This document shows, one piece after another, positions 10,265 to 21,644 of a stretch of DNA of 64,000 nt (position 1 is its first letter; every line of letters starts with the position of its first letter). Under the pieces are notes generated by a model. It did no database searches and was not told the DNA's origin. It was given only the letters and a program-made list of their open reading frames with translations. Source of the stretch: Diphasiastrum complanatum (taxonomy: Eukaryota > Streptophyta > Lycopodiopsida > Lycopodiales > Lycopodiaceae). Both the position numbers and the translations under genes were made by a program. Location: contig CM055098.1 in NCBI GenBank assembly GCA_029204225.1, forward strand, positions 49,538,277 through 49,602,276, written 5' to 3'.

Positions 10265-12680
10265 AATTAGTAGTATCAGATGTGTCTAGGCTCGTCTAGT
10301 CTTGTTATTTTTTGTCATCCACAGATACATTGTTACTTCCAATCCAAATAGAGTTACATAGGTCTATCTCAAACACCATCCATAGATAAGACTGAGAATG
10401 TACCACCTCAGATCTGTGTCTTCATTATGTCTCTATAATGAAGCAATTGATATCATACCCTGGAGTCAAGTTTTGAGCTACCGCCTGATGAATCATTAGA
10501 TGACAACCTATATTTTTTTTTATCTGAGTGAATGTGATCGAAGACATATTTGTCTTATTGCATGCTACGTAAATGTTACACGTTATGACTTTGTTTTTTC
10601 TTTTGTAACATTGTAGCTTTGGCCTTGTGCCAAGTTCAAGTTTGGTTTAAGAGTGACATGCAATTCCTTCTATAGAGTTATCTGCTACAATTTTTCATTT
10701 TTTCTCTTATTTCAAGTTTTGTCCTGTCAACTATGTCGTTTGTTGCTGCCTGTTTATTTGTTCTATTGTCATATGGTTTGGTGTGTTTTCTTTTGTAGAA
10801 GCACTATCGGTGATATTTCATCAGCAATTTTATTCTACTTCTGTAGTCGGAGTATCACACGAATTGTCATCGGAATATATCTCTACATCTTTACGAATGA
10901 TTTCAACAACTTTCAATTCAAACAAAAAGGGCAGTCAAGGGACTTCAACAACATCTACTCAGTATGAAACAAACGGGGCATCTTATCAGACTGCAATCAT
11001 GATCCAGGGACAAAGATCTGTCTTCCCAACAAGATGAAATATTCGCGACAAAACCACCATCGCCATCATCAATTAGCAGTTGGTTTTACGTAAGCGATAC
11101 AATATCCACGCTTTTCCAATTGCCTCACCATTGCCATCACCTAATCAACAAAGTGGCTGTTTGTACCAATGACGGGCTCTCAAGTCACATCAAAGGAAAA
11201 AGCTATATGCAAACCGACGCAGACGACGAGTGTTCCTACCAACGCCAACAACGATGCTGCATTGGACGAACGTACATTGAGCAATGGTCATAATCGTGTC
11301 TCAAGCATATACTACCATTGTTCTACATCATTCATTTGATCATCTGCGGAGGCCACAAGAAGCACAAGTCATCAACGAGTGAAATCCCGTAGGCCTACAC
11401 AAACTGAAGGAATCTCACGTCAATCAGATATTTCAAAACTATTTCAAAAGATGAGCAATGATGATTCTGTGGCAAATTATACAAAGAGCATTGGTTATAT
11501 TATGGAGAAATATGGAAAACCACACAGTACTTATCTCATTCCTTTTTACATCCATTCATTCCCTCATATAACCCAACGGGGTTGGCTCAACTGGTTAGCT
11601 TGGCATCCAAAGTTTCTTTGGTCCCAGGTTCGAGCCTCCCCTTGGAAACCAAGAAGCATTCCCTCATATTTCACCATATGGTCAATCTTGAAACTTCATC
11701 TCACTTCTACCATCCTTGTTTCAAGACCTCATTTCCACCCAATGGATCGATCTGAACTTGCTCTGGGTTATGAATTGAAACACTTTGTGAAGCAAACAAC
11801 TCTACGACATCTGCAGCAGACCACTAATGCTGTTTAAAAGCTCCAAGGGCATAAAGCAAGAATGATAGAGGCTCTCACCAATAAAATGCCAGTCATGTTG
11901 TCGCAAAAGAGATCAGCTTCTTGATAACTCCAAAGCACATGACTATGTGTATGAAAGAGAAAAAAACATCATACAAGTCTCTAGATACAATTGTTACAAT
12001 TCAAAGAGCTCTCAAACTATGCAAAGAGCTCAAAGAAGTTGCAGTGGCACAACAACATCAAAAGAGGAGATCTCTGTCAAGAAAGTATTTTCGGAGACAA
12101 TAGTTTATCAACTATAGTACCTTTGTGTTCGTGACGTAGACAAATCTACGCCATCTACAACATACCATTGATATAGTTTGGTGTTTGAAGCAACGAACTC
12201 AAGGATGTTAGAGGTTTCCAACAACGATTATGAGTCATGTCGTAAGTCCAAAAAAAAAAAAATTCAAACAGCTGCAAGAAACGTCAAATCGAAGACTTCT
12301 GCTAACAAAAGTGCTTTCAAAAAACAGTAATGAACAAAGGAATTTTGATCCATCCAGTCCCTTCTATCTACCCACCTTCACCACTTCTGAGATTACAACA
12401 CCCCCTATCACACCCATCCATCTTCATCTCACTACCGTTCAGTAACCCCTTGTGTGGCATTCACATCATGTCTCAAGAATACTAAGCTCGTGTACATCAT
12501 CCAACCTGATTCAATCCAAATCTTCTGGAGATACTTGTACTTCTTCAAAGCTTCATCTCCTACGGAGCAGCACTTTACAAAAAGTTTCACATCTACAAGC
12601 TGCACCAACTTTGACTCCTCTAGCACCATAAGGAGCAGGATCTTAACATTGCACGTGGCGTGGGACCGCCAAGTTCTTAA
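10265..12680 (+). other. Unidentified interior of the gypsy-type element
   Basis: About 2.4 kb with several open frames of 60-150 codons in different registers and no recognised motif. The longest (11379-11837) contains the SINE insertion and so is not an original gene. This may be a decayed lineage-specific extra ORF; nothing in it identifies a function. Confidence 0.5.
11557..11669 (+). mobile_element. tRNA-derived SINE, copy 1, with target duplication
   Basis: An 87-bp body (11570-11656) is flanked by perfect 13-bp direct repeats CATTCCCTCATAT (11557-11569 and 11657-11669). The body has a pol III A-box-like segment TTGGCTCAACTGG and B box GGTTCGAGCC, as in tRNA genes, and ends ACCAAGAAG. 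Copy 2 at 24922 is nearly identical. At about 85 bp it is much shorter than most plant SINEs and is essentially a tRNA-like head with a short tail. Confidence 0.9.
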
Positions 12681-12692
12681 CGGAGGGGACAA
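12680..12692 (+). other. Polypurine tract of the gypsy-type element
   Basis: ACGGAGGGGACAA abuts the 3' LTR. It would serve as the RNA primer for plus-strand DNA synthesis. Confidence 0.8.
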
Positions 12693-13428
12693 TGTAGGTT
12701 GATATTCCAAAAAATATTTTAGCCATCCTGCGAAACATCTTTAAAAATACAAACAGGATAGGATTTAAACGTAGAACTTGCCCATCAAGTTTAGGCTTTT
12801 GCGGTATCCGTAATGGCTTAAGTTATTTAGTTCTAAGTTTAAACCGCCATGGGCACTACAGATAGATATGTAGTTTCCAGTTATTTCAAGTTATGTAACA
12901 GTTAGTCACAAAGGTCCATTGGGGGTCTGTCCCATGGCACCAATGTGATTCAAAGTTAAGTTAGTCCCATAGTGCCTTTTTGTAAGTGACCACCACTCCA
13001 AGTATATATAGGAGTGGAAGAGTTCATTTTCGAGAAGAACCTCATTTGCAATACATGCCTATCTTTCTCTCCAAGTGTTCTCCCTTGTGTGGTTTCATGT
13101 ACTATGTTACTTCACATTGTATTGTATAGTATTCATCTGGCAACAGGTTAAGTTAATCTAGGCCCTCCATTCTCTAGTAGGGTAAGCCTTAGAGGATGAG
13201 ATTTAGTTTAGGGTTTTATCTTTTAGGTTAAGCCATCATTTGTTAGAAACTAAGGAGAGAAAAGAGAGAAGAGTGGATCTTACCCTCAGGATACTCACCA
13301 TGCTCATTATCGTCTTCTCATCCTCTTGCTCAAGCTAGTTGGAGAAGCCATAGCGTAGACTAGTTGGGAGACTGCCATAGTCATGCTAGATGGAGCCATA
13401 GCCAACGAAGGATGCGAAACGTACAACA
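12693..13428 (+). repeat. 3' LTR of the gypsy-type element
   Basis: 736 bp, TGTAGG...GTACAACA; homologous to 6152-6883. The last ~30 bp before the common end differ clearly between the two LTRs. Confidence 0.9.
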
Positions 13429-14960
13429 ATTTCAGACTATAATTATAATTATTTTATTATTTCTTTAACTTTAGTCTCCTAAGTTACGTTATTTCACCCA
13501 TTGTTTTATGTAAGTGTTTTACGTGAAGGTGATGTTACTAACTTGTGATGAATGTAACCCAGATGAAAAATTTATCACTTAGTGTACTTTTTAAACCTGA
13601 GTTGTACTCCAGTGTAGAGATGATCTCTGAGTACTTGTTTGATATGAAAGTTAGACTAAGGATAATGATTTTCTTGGTTATTATTGAAAGTTAAAGAAAC
13701 TGTAATTCTTTCCTGTTTAGAGAGCTTCTAGGATAGAAGCAGTTTAAGGAGGGAAGAATGTTATGTCCATGACCAGTAAGTAGGATTCAGTATACTCCTA
13801 GTCTTGGATACATGATATGGTACTCCAGTAAATCAAGCTGTTAGTTATGCCATGTGTCATACTGGATGTGACCCAAAAGTAACTAATATTCTTGTGAGGC
13901 CCAGAACACACTAAATGGAGTTTAGACAAGGTATGAGACAGTGTATGCATGTGTAAAGTTATCAATAGCAATTCTATGAATAGGCTAAGCGATTCCCTTT
14001 TATCTCAATTTGTTTATCATAAAATGATGTAAATAACTAGGCCATTGATATACTCACTATGCACTACTAGAGCCAAGTTGTCCCTGCACCAACCTGTGCA
14101 CATGACTCTTAAAGCATCAATTTGGCACATGTCAAACAACTTGCCTGTGAGAAGTGGGATGTATAGAGAGACCAATTGCAGGCAATGGCACAACAAAGGC
14201 CACTCTGACCATGCCATGAGGAGGGCATAGAAGTAGCCAAAAGGAAGCTTTCATATCGTAAGTAGAAAAGGTGTGAGCTAGGACAGAGAAAGAAAAGGAT
14301 CATAATACACACAAGAGATCCACAAAAACAAAAAGATGAGTGAAATTTGTAAGAGAGAAGAGTACATATAGATTGTTTTTTTGGATAAGTATGCAAAGCA
14401 AATGTTGCTAAGTTTTGAAGAAAAGCCAGGTTTGAGAGAGCTAATGCATTGATGAATGATAGAAGCTTGTAGGAAGTTGCATGTATTCCTTCTTAGTATA
14501 TACATAGTATATAGGAAACAAAGAATAAGCATGTTTTTTGTGATGGGTAGCAGACTACTGTGCTAGGGCATGTTGAATCTTATATTGTACACACTTATTG
14601 GAAGGATAATGATGTGTTTTCTTCTACAGTTTGGAATATTTTATGCATTTTCATTTGTGGTGGTGTTATCGTATAAGTATAGAGATTGCAATATCTTTTC
14701 TTTTCAAAATATTAATAGGGATTTTATAAGATTGTGCAAGTAAAAATCTATTTTTCCTTATGAATGTTAATGTAGGAGCCCATATTTTACATGAAGTGTT
14801 TGGTTTTCTATGCGATATAATGCCTTATTTGTGGGTGATAGATCTAGTGTTAGAGTTATTTTGGAGATAGAAAAATAGGAGGCCAACATTTTTGGAGTCC
14901 TAGGAGAGAGTCTAGTGTGTTAATTATGAGGTTTTGATAGTTATCGAAAAATAATAATAA
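13429..14960 (+). other. Probable 3' end and LTR start of an older gypsy element
   Basis: The purine tract TTTAAGGAGGGAAGAA (13743-13758) followed by TGTTATGTCC is the usual end of plant chromovirus-type gypsy elements, so an LTR may begin at 13759. The opposite LTR was not found. The rest, to 14960, holds no supported gene. Confidence 0.4.
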
Positions 14961-15883
14961 CCCATGCTTTCATTAACACTAGAGTCGTCCCAAAATGCGC
15001 ACAAAAGTGTGTATTTCAAGCACTCATTCAAAAAATCATATATCGTAAAACTATGATGAATCACATTAGAACCTTTCATATGTGTGTTCTTTATATATAC
15101 AATTATCGATTAAAATTTTGAGGCCTTCATTTTGAGCAACTTATATGTAAGATATGATGTGTCAAACATGCGGGGGTACTGATGAAACATGCGGGGGACT
15201 ACATTATCGTGAATTTTACATTCAATTTTTTGCATGTCTTTTCTTAAAAATCCTATATGATTATAGAAACATGCCTATAAAAAAATGTGAATTTTGAGGT
15301 GTATAGAGATAGATACATGTGTCCAAACTTATCCATTTAAGTGTTGAATCATATTTGAGTGTGGGTTGTCTACTTTAAAAAGTATTAAATGACCATAGAA
15401 ATATTTCTCTCAATTTTTTTTTCAATTTGGAGTTATGTAGAGATAGATATGTGCATCTAAAGTTACCCATGTCAAGTGCTTAAAAGTGTTGAAAATTATT
15501 GAAAGGTGCTAAAAAGTTGCAACTCTTTTGGAGGTGCTTTTTACAACCCTTTCTTTGGCTATCTACTTTCAAAAATCCTTTGTGACCACAGAAACATGTC
15601 TAAAAATTAAATTTGGAGTCTATATACGTGCACCTAAAGTTACTCATGCGAAGTGATGAAAAAGTAAAATTGGTGAATTGCCATCAATTGAGAGAAAAAA
15701 AATTGAAGTATTTTGATAACACAATGAAGAGTCAAGTCTACTTCCACATACAATTGAAAGATTGAAATTTCAATCATTTGATGGCATGTTATGTCTCGTC
15801 AAGTGACCAAGGATTTTATGAGCACTTTTGTGCACACGCACAAAATTGTGCTGAAAACAACTCTAGTGTTAATAAAGGATGGG
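14961..15883. mobile_element. Non-coding DNA-transposon-like element with terminal inverted repeats
   Basis: The left end CCCATGCTTTCATTAACACT (14961) and right end (reverse complement CCCATCCTTTATTAACACT, to 15883) form inverted repeats that continue as CACTAGAG inward, with further patchy pairing around GCACAAAAGTG. About 920 bp, without coding capacity. The inner termini CACTAGAG at 14977 and CTCTAGTG at 15868 recall CACTA elements, but the pairing extends outside them, so superfamily is open. No clear target duplication. Confidence 0.65.
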
Positions 15884-16039
15884 AAATCCCCATCAATGTA
15901 CAAAAAGATAAAAGTATATATGATGATAATGCCAAATGACAAAGAGAAATTAAGCTGAAAAGTCTAATAGAACTTAAAACATCTAATTAATTACTCAAAA
16001 CCACCTGCTTGATGTAAATCACTAACTAGAATACTGTCA

Positions 16040-16860
16040 CTAATAGGTAATGCAGGAAGCTTTGAAACTGCTGCTCCTACAATTCGTTGAAGAATTGAAA
16101 GCGCTTGTGAACATTGCAAAGCAATAGAAATACATTGACGGTAGAAAGATAGAATGATAGATGGTAACATAACATTTTGTCCCTGGTGTTTCACAACAAG
16201 ATCTGCACATAATGACAAAAGTCATTAAATTTCTTGTGAAGACATCCATATTTTTCCAAAGCAAAGGGGATGAAATCTTCACCAGGTGCATCAGTTTGTG
16301 TACATGATCTGCATTGTCATTGATTACATAACTTTGGTTGTATCATGTATATATCTTCTTCAATAACTCCATTGAGATAAAATGTCTATGCATCTAATGG
16401 ATTTACTTTAAAATTGGTTGTAGTAGCATAAGATAGTAACAATGTGATCGAAAAATGCTTAACTACAGATTGAAAGTCTCAAAATAATCAGCATTGAAAA
16501 TCTGATAAAATTTCCTGGTCAATAGTTGACGTTCATTCGATCTATGCTTTCATATACCTTTACTTGATTTTAAAAATCCATTTATGTTTTGCATTTGCTT
16601 TATCAACAGTAGTTGGTTCTTGAATAAGATAAGAAACAGATCATCAATTTACCTAATAGATTGTGTACCAATTTTTGTTGATATTATGGGATGCAACAAA
16701 GGTTGTATTTCATGATCTTGTTGTTGTTGTTGTTGTTGTTGAACAACAACGTCTTCCTCTGAGTCACTATCTATAATTTGTTTATTTCTTGAAGTATTCG
16801 AATCTAGACTTTGAATTTTTGGTGTGTCAATAGCAGGAGTGATTTGTGATTCTTCTTGGG
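16040..16860 (-). pseudogene. copia fragment: linker and RT N-terminus
   Basis: On the minus strand an acidic linker with a Gln run, (CAA)n at 16717-16741, leads into heavily broken RT fingers and palm: KHKWIFKIK, FYQIFNADYFETF, and a distant match to MQPEGYV...HKLMHLV near 16300. The linker and RT resemble the plus-strand element at 39330, so both are probably one family. Stops and frameshifts are frequent. Confidence 0.65.
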
Positions 16861-16879
16861 CTATACTCTAGCCTTTCAG

Positions 16880-17330
16880 GTTAATAAATTGATTTGGACA
16901 CATGTCTTGCCATGTGGATTGGTGAAGTCTCCCCAACTAATATATGGAGAGACTGACTTAAGTCGTGAATGATAAGTGCATCATCAACATATAAGATTAT
17001 GATAACATAGTTTGAGCCTTTGTTACACTTACATTCAAATCACTAGTACAAGAAGTAAAATTGGAACGCAAGAAGAAGCTAATGATTCTATTGCATAAAG
17101 TGCTTGGATCTTGTTTTAAATCATATAGAGCTTCATGCAATATGCATATCTTGTGCTCATGTCCTGAAAGACATAGCCTTCTGGCTGATGTACGTATTCA
17201 AGAAAACCATTTGGACATCCATTTGATAGATTTCCAAGTCTTTTGCTACTATTGTGCCCAATAGAGTATGAATTGATTGGTGTTTGACCATTGGATGAAA
17301 GTCTCAATATTATTTATAGCTGCATGGAGA
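16880..17330 (-). pseudogene. copia RT palm fragment
   Basis: Minus-strand residues MDVQMVFLN and QPEGYVFQD near 17210-17160 match the first catalytic block of copia RT. A YVDD-type box (LYVDDALI in one frame) lies near 16985. Many stops. Being out of order relative to the fragment at 16040-16860, it is a separate insertion or rearranged piece. Confidence 0.6.
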
Positions 17331-17997
17331 TTGCATGGGTTCATGCACAAAATCCTACTCTGTTTATATTGAGTTAGTGGTTATTCTGTCAACGACTTTG
17401 GTCTAGGTCAGTTGAGCTCTTCTCCTCTTCCTATCATATGGCATGGCTTGGGGGCTAGATCCAAGAGGATTCTCCAAGAGGAATTTAGGATTGGTTGGGT
17501 GGTTTTGCTCCATAGTCTCTCTTGTGTTTTTCTATCCTCATCTTAGGGGTTTTCCCTAGTGGTATTTACAAATTGAATCCATGTACATGCTCTAAATTTA
17601 GCTTTTTAAAACCAAAAATTCAAAAACAAACACTTTGTGCTCTCTACTCGACGTTTCAATTTTTCAATTTTTCGAAGGGTGTCTCTAATTGCTCATTCCC
17701 ATATATAGGTGTTTGATGATCTTATGTTATTCTAATTACAATTACAAGATTATCAACAGCTCTGTAGTTAATCAATTTGAATGGTTATTCACAAGAGCGT
17801 GAAGACGTAGATCTGCAAAATCTCCTTCGCAAGTGACCGCAACAGGAGAGTGAAGATGTGCAATCGCATGTGACCACAAGTGATACTCTTGTGATGCCTT
17901 GGCGGTGCCTTGGAGGTGTCTTGTGGTGCCTTGTCTGCTTGAAGATTGCATGTAAAAATGCAGGCTGTGCGAGAAACAATGTGTTTCCATAGACTAT
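17331..17997. other. Non-coding; part is probably 3' LTR of the copia element at 18068
   Basis: No supported gene. The copia polypurine tract at 18068-18080 is followed (minus strand) by LTR sequence that must run down into this stretch, but its end could not be placed. Confidence 0.4.
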
Positions 17998-19790
17998 TTA
18001 AAAGAGTGATTCTCTTGAGTGAATCGGAGGGTAGTTAGAGTGAGTAGGAGTAAGATTAACTCCAACTCTCCCCCTTAAGCTTACTATTGTGTATCTAGAT
18101 TTGAATTGAAATTTAACATACCTACTAAAGTAGCATGTTTCTCTCTTGACAAAGGGTTTTGTCAAAATATCAGCCAACATACTGTCAGTATGACAATAAT
18201 TAGTAGAACTTCTTTACTCTAAACTTTCTCTCTAAGAAAATGAAACTGAACTTCTATATGTTTAGTTCTAGAATGAGTTCGTGGGTTCAAAGATAGAGCT
18301 ATATAGCTCTGATTGTCGCACTGGAGTATAGTCAGACTGATTTGTAGAATTTGTAGATTTTGTAGTAACCTTATGAGCCAAATAATCTCCTTCACTGCTG
18401 ATGTAGCTGCAACATATCCTTTAACCACTAGTCAGACTTTTCATTTGGATATTGATCCATGTGGCATGAGCTTCAGTTTGAAGATCCATTTAGTGTTAAT
18501 CAGTTTTGTACCTATAGGAGGATCAACAAGTAGGTCTTGTTCTTTATCAATGAGTTTTACTCAGCATCCATGAAAGCTTTCCATTTGTCTGCATCTAACA
18601 TTGACAATGCTTTTGCAATAGAGGCAGGTTCATCGTGACTAATAAATGCTTGAGGGACGAATCGATTAGGCTGGTGTCATTGTCCAACAGATTTTCAAAC
18701 TACAGGTTCCTGAGCGGATGACTCTCTTGGGTGAACACGGATGTCTTCAGGTTGTGGTTGAACAATCGTAGGTCCAGGCCTATCGATGGTAAATGGAGTT
18801 GTTGGAACAAACTCCTACATTTGTTGCTTCTACTTAAAATCATAGAACTTGTCTTCAAGGAAGACAATATCACGGCTGACTGATATCTGACCAGTTTCAA
18901 CATCATAGATGCGATAGTTCTTTAAATATGATGTTGAGTAACCAGTAAAAATATTCTTGCAGCTGGCTCGGTCTAGTTTTTTCCTCAAATCAGACGGTAT
19001 TTGGGCATAGTAGAGACATCCAAACACATGAAGGTATTTCAGACTTGGTTTATAATCATAGTAGGCTTCAAATGGAGTCTTAGAGTCAATTGCCTTTGTG
19101 TAGGAATAATTTTGTAGATAGCGGGCTGTAGAAATTGCTTCAGCCCAAAATTTCTTGGGTAATTGAGCATTAGACATCATGGATTGTGCTGCTTCCAACA
19201 ATGTTCGATTCTTTCTTTCAGCCATTCCATTCTGTTGTGGTGTGTAGCTGGCAGTGAACTGGTGGTGCATGCCACATGAAGATAGGTAGTCCGCCATTTC
19301 ATCAAACATATACTCTCCTCCAGAATCAGACTGTAGGGTCTTGATCCTCTGACCGGTTTGAGTCTTAGAAAACTGTTTAAAATCTGAAATAGTTGAATGC
19401 CTCAGACTTGTTCTTGATGAACATAATTCTGGTGAATGTGGAGAGGTCATCAATAAAGGTGATGAAATATAAAGCCTGACCCAAAGAAAGCACACTCATA
19501 GGACCACATAAATCACTATGGATTGATTCAAGAATAGACTTAGCTCTTTTGGCTTGTCCTTTCGGAAATCTTGTCCTAGGTTATTTTTCGAGTAAGTACA
19601 TTTCACAGATAGTCTGATTTCTTGTGGAGACAACATTAATTCTCATATCCTTGACCATATTATTATGATGTATATAGAAGATAGACCTCATGTTCAAGTG
19701 CCCTAATCTTTGATGCCATACATGAGTATCTGAATTACTCACAGAAAATGCATAATCATGACTCAAGATATATAAATTTCCTTCTTTGTG
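17998..19790 (-). mobile_element. Truncated Ty1/copia element, integrase to 3' LTR
   Basis: In minus-strand order: GAG-pre-integrase (VWHQRLGHLN, 19766-19581), integrase core with LQSDSGGEY and TPQQNGMAERKNR (19495-18830), RT N-terminus (KTYLLVDPPIGTK near 18530), then directly RNase H (AATSAVKEIIWLI, HSRTKHIEVQFHFLRE, MLADILTKP). The RT palm including YVDD is absent, so there is an internal deletion near 18430. A polypurine tract AAGGGGGAG (18068-18080) and the start of the 3' LTR (from 18067 down) follow. A frameshift splits the start of integrase. The left part (gag, protease) is missing, cut at about 19795 where gypsy sequence begins. Confidence 0.88.
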
Positions 19791-19796
19791 TGCAGA

Positions 19797-21643
19797 GAGG
19801 ATCTACCCAAATTTGATGGTAGAATGGACCCTAATCGGTTTATCCAAATCTTTGAGAATGCTTGTGAAGTTTATGGAGATCCTTCACATGAAAGCATGGC
19901 TCAACTCTTCTCTATGACCTTGCTAGGTGGGAGATTGGTTTTTTAATCTCAACCGAGATGAACGTAATGAATGGGAAGTCTTGAAAGAAGCTTTCATAAA
20001 ACAATTCAAACCTGATAGATTATCAGATAGTCCTTTTGAGCGAATAAGCCAAATCAAAATGAGAGAAAAGGAAAAAGTAAGAGATTATATTGAATGATTT
20101 AAATGTCTTCACGGTCAATGTCAAGAAGGACTGATCGAAAGAATATTAATCACTTGGTTCATAGTTAGTCTTCCAAAAAGGATTCGACGTGAGCTTACGC
20201 CTCTTGATGATTACCATCAACTGAAGCAAGCCATGTTAGATGCAATAAGGGAAGAAGATGAAGAGTCAGATGATGAGGATCATCATTTTGATAACCACCA
20301 AGAAAATCCAGAAGAACAAAGAAGAGAGCATCCTATTGAGGGGATTACCAAACAACGAATATTTGATAGATCACGCACTGTCGATATGCGGGAAGAATTC
20401 GAAAGAAATCCATAAAAACCAATTAGATGAGATTCAGAAGGCCATAAAAGATCTTCAAACCCATAATACATACCTCAGATGAGAAGGTGTATGGTGTTCT
20501 ATTTGTAGAGGAAATCACATTGGTAATGAATGTCCAAATAAGGGCCCAACGCACAATCCATCTCGATGTGTGCTCTGTAACAGATCAGATCATGAATCTT
20601 TCAAGTGCCTCTATAATCCGGTTAATCAATCCAGATCCCAACAGAGACCACTGAATCAATCACGTGTGCAACAGCCACAAGAATTAGCTGGTACTGCAGA
20701 AGTTCAAAAGAAAGTACAGGTCCTACAAAGAATGAATGGCGATAATAACCAGTTGTTATCTAGAAATAAGAACCCTGCTCATGTTAATTACGTTGATGAG
20801 GAAGCCTCTTGCTCTCATGATTCTTCGTACTACTCAGAGGGGACTCCCATTCTTGATTCTTATGCAGATCTAGAAACATCTACCCAATGTGGCTATGTTG
20901 TCATAATCGCTACCAAACTTAATGTGGCTATGCTATCACAACCGCTAACAAACTTAATGGATGTTGGGTCTGTGGGCAACAAGGCCACATGTTCTTTACT
21001 TGTGAATTAAGGAAACCTACCAAGCATGCTATGAAAACTGTGGATGAACTAATTGTTATAAAGATTGTCCCGCACAAGAGAAAGAGACACTGTCTGCTAG
21101 GCACATCCAAGAACAAGCAATTAGATTGATGACAAGAGCCCAATTGCAATAAAAGAACATGAATGACACTAGATCTCAGGGTAAGAACATTGAAGAGGAT
21201 GAGTCTTCAGCCACTTCAATGTCACCTAGATCCTATCCTAATCCTATAGTTGAGCAGGAGAAGTATAAGCAAGTTCAAGATGAGCTGCTTCGAGAATACG
21301 AAAAAGAACCTATTCCATTACCTGAGGAAACTAAACAAAAACATGTGCCGCAACCCTTAGAAATAGATATCATATCTGACTTTCTGCAATCTTTGATTAC
21401 ATTTCCTTTCCATATCGTTCTAAAATTATCTGAACCTTTACACAAGATTATAACCCGAGAGCTGCAACAGCCTGATGAGGACGTTGCATTACCTCATCAA
21501 CCGGAGACTCCAAGGTAGACACAACAAGTTGATGCCACCTTGTTTCAAACAGGAAAGCCAGGCTGCATCATCTTACTTGTGAGCCATAAAGATCATGCTA
21601 TTGTACCAGCTATCATTGATAGCGGGTCAGGAGTAATATCATT
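19797..21643 (+). pseudogene. gypsy gag and protease start
   Basis: A plus-strand Ty3/gypsy gag: LPKFDGRMDPNRFIQIFEN, ACEVYGD, WEVLKEAFIKQFKP, then two zinc knuckles, CSICRGNHIGNEC (about 20500) and CVLCNRSDHESFKC (about 20570). An acidic linker (21159-21518) leads to the protease active site AIIDSGSGV at about 21610. Several stops and frameshifts break the frame. Coding similarity stops at about 21643, interrupted by another LTR element; protease resumes at about 25490. The same lineage as the remnant at 9834. Confidence 0.85.
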
Positions 21644-21644
21644 G

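Larger units (their letters stand above)
6152..13428 (+). mobile_element. Non-autonomous Ty3/gypsy-type LTR retrotransposon, 7.28 kb
   Basis: Two long direct repeats (6152-6883 and 12693-13428) start TGTAGG and end ACAACA. A primer-binding-like site follows the left one and a polypurine tract (GGAGGGGACAA) precedes the right one. Flanking 5-bp sequences ATTTT (6147-6151) and ATTTC (13429-13433) fit a target-site duplication with one change. Inside, only a short gypsy gag remnant (9834-9935) was recognised; no protease, RT, RNase H or integrase was found. This is a large non-coding derivative (LARD-like) needing proteins from elsewhere. The gag and primer site point to the Tat-like branch (inference). 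A minisatellite (8090-9110) and a SINE (11570-11656) lie within. Confidence 0.88.

Noticed and set aside
14977-15868. A standard CACTA transposon with CACTA ends
   Set aside because: Inverted pairing continues about 16 bp beyond the CACTA motifs and no matching 3-bp target duplication flanks them.
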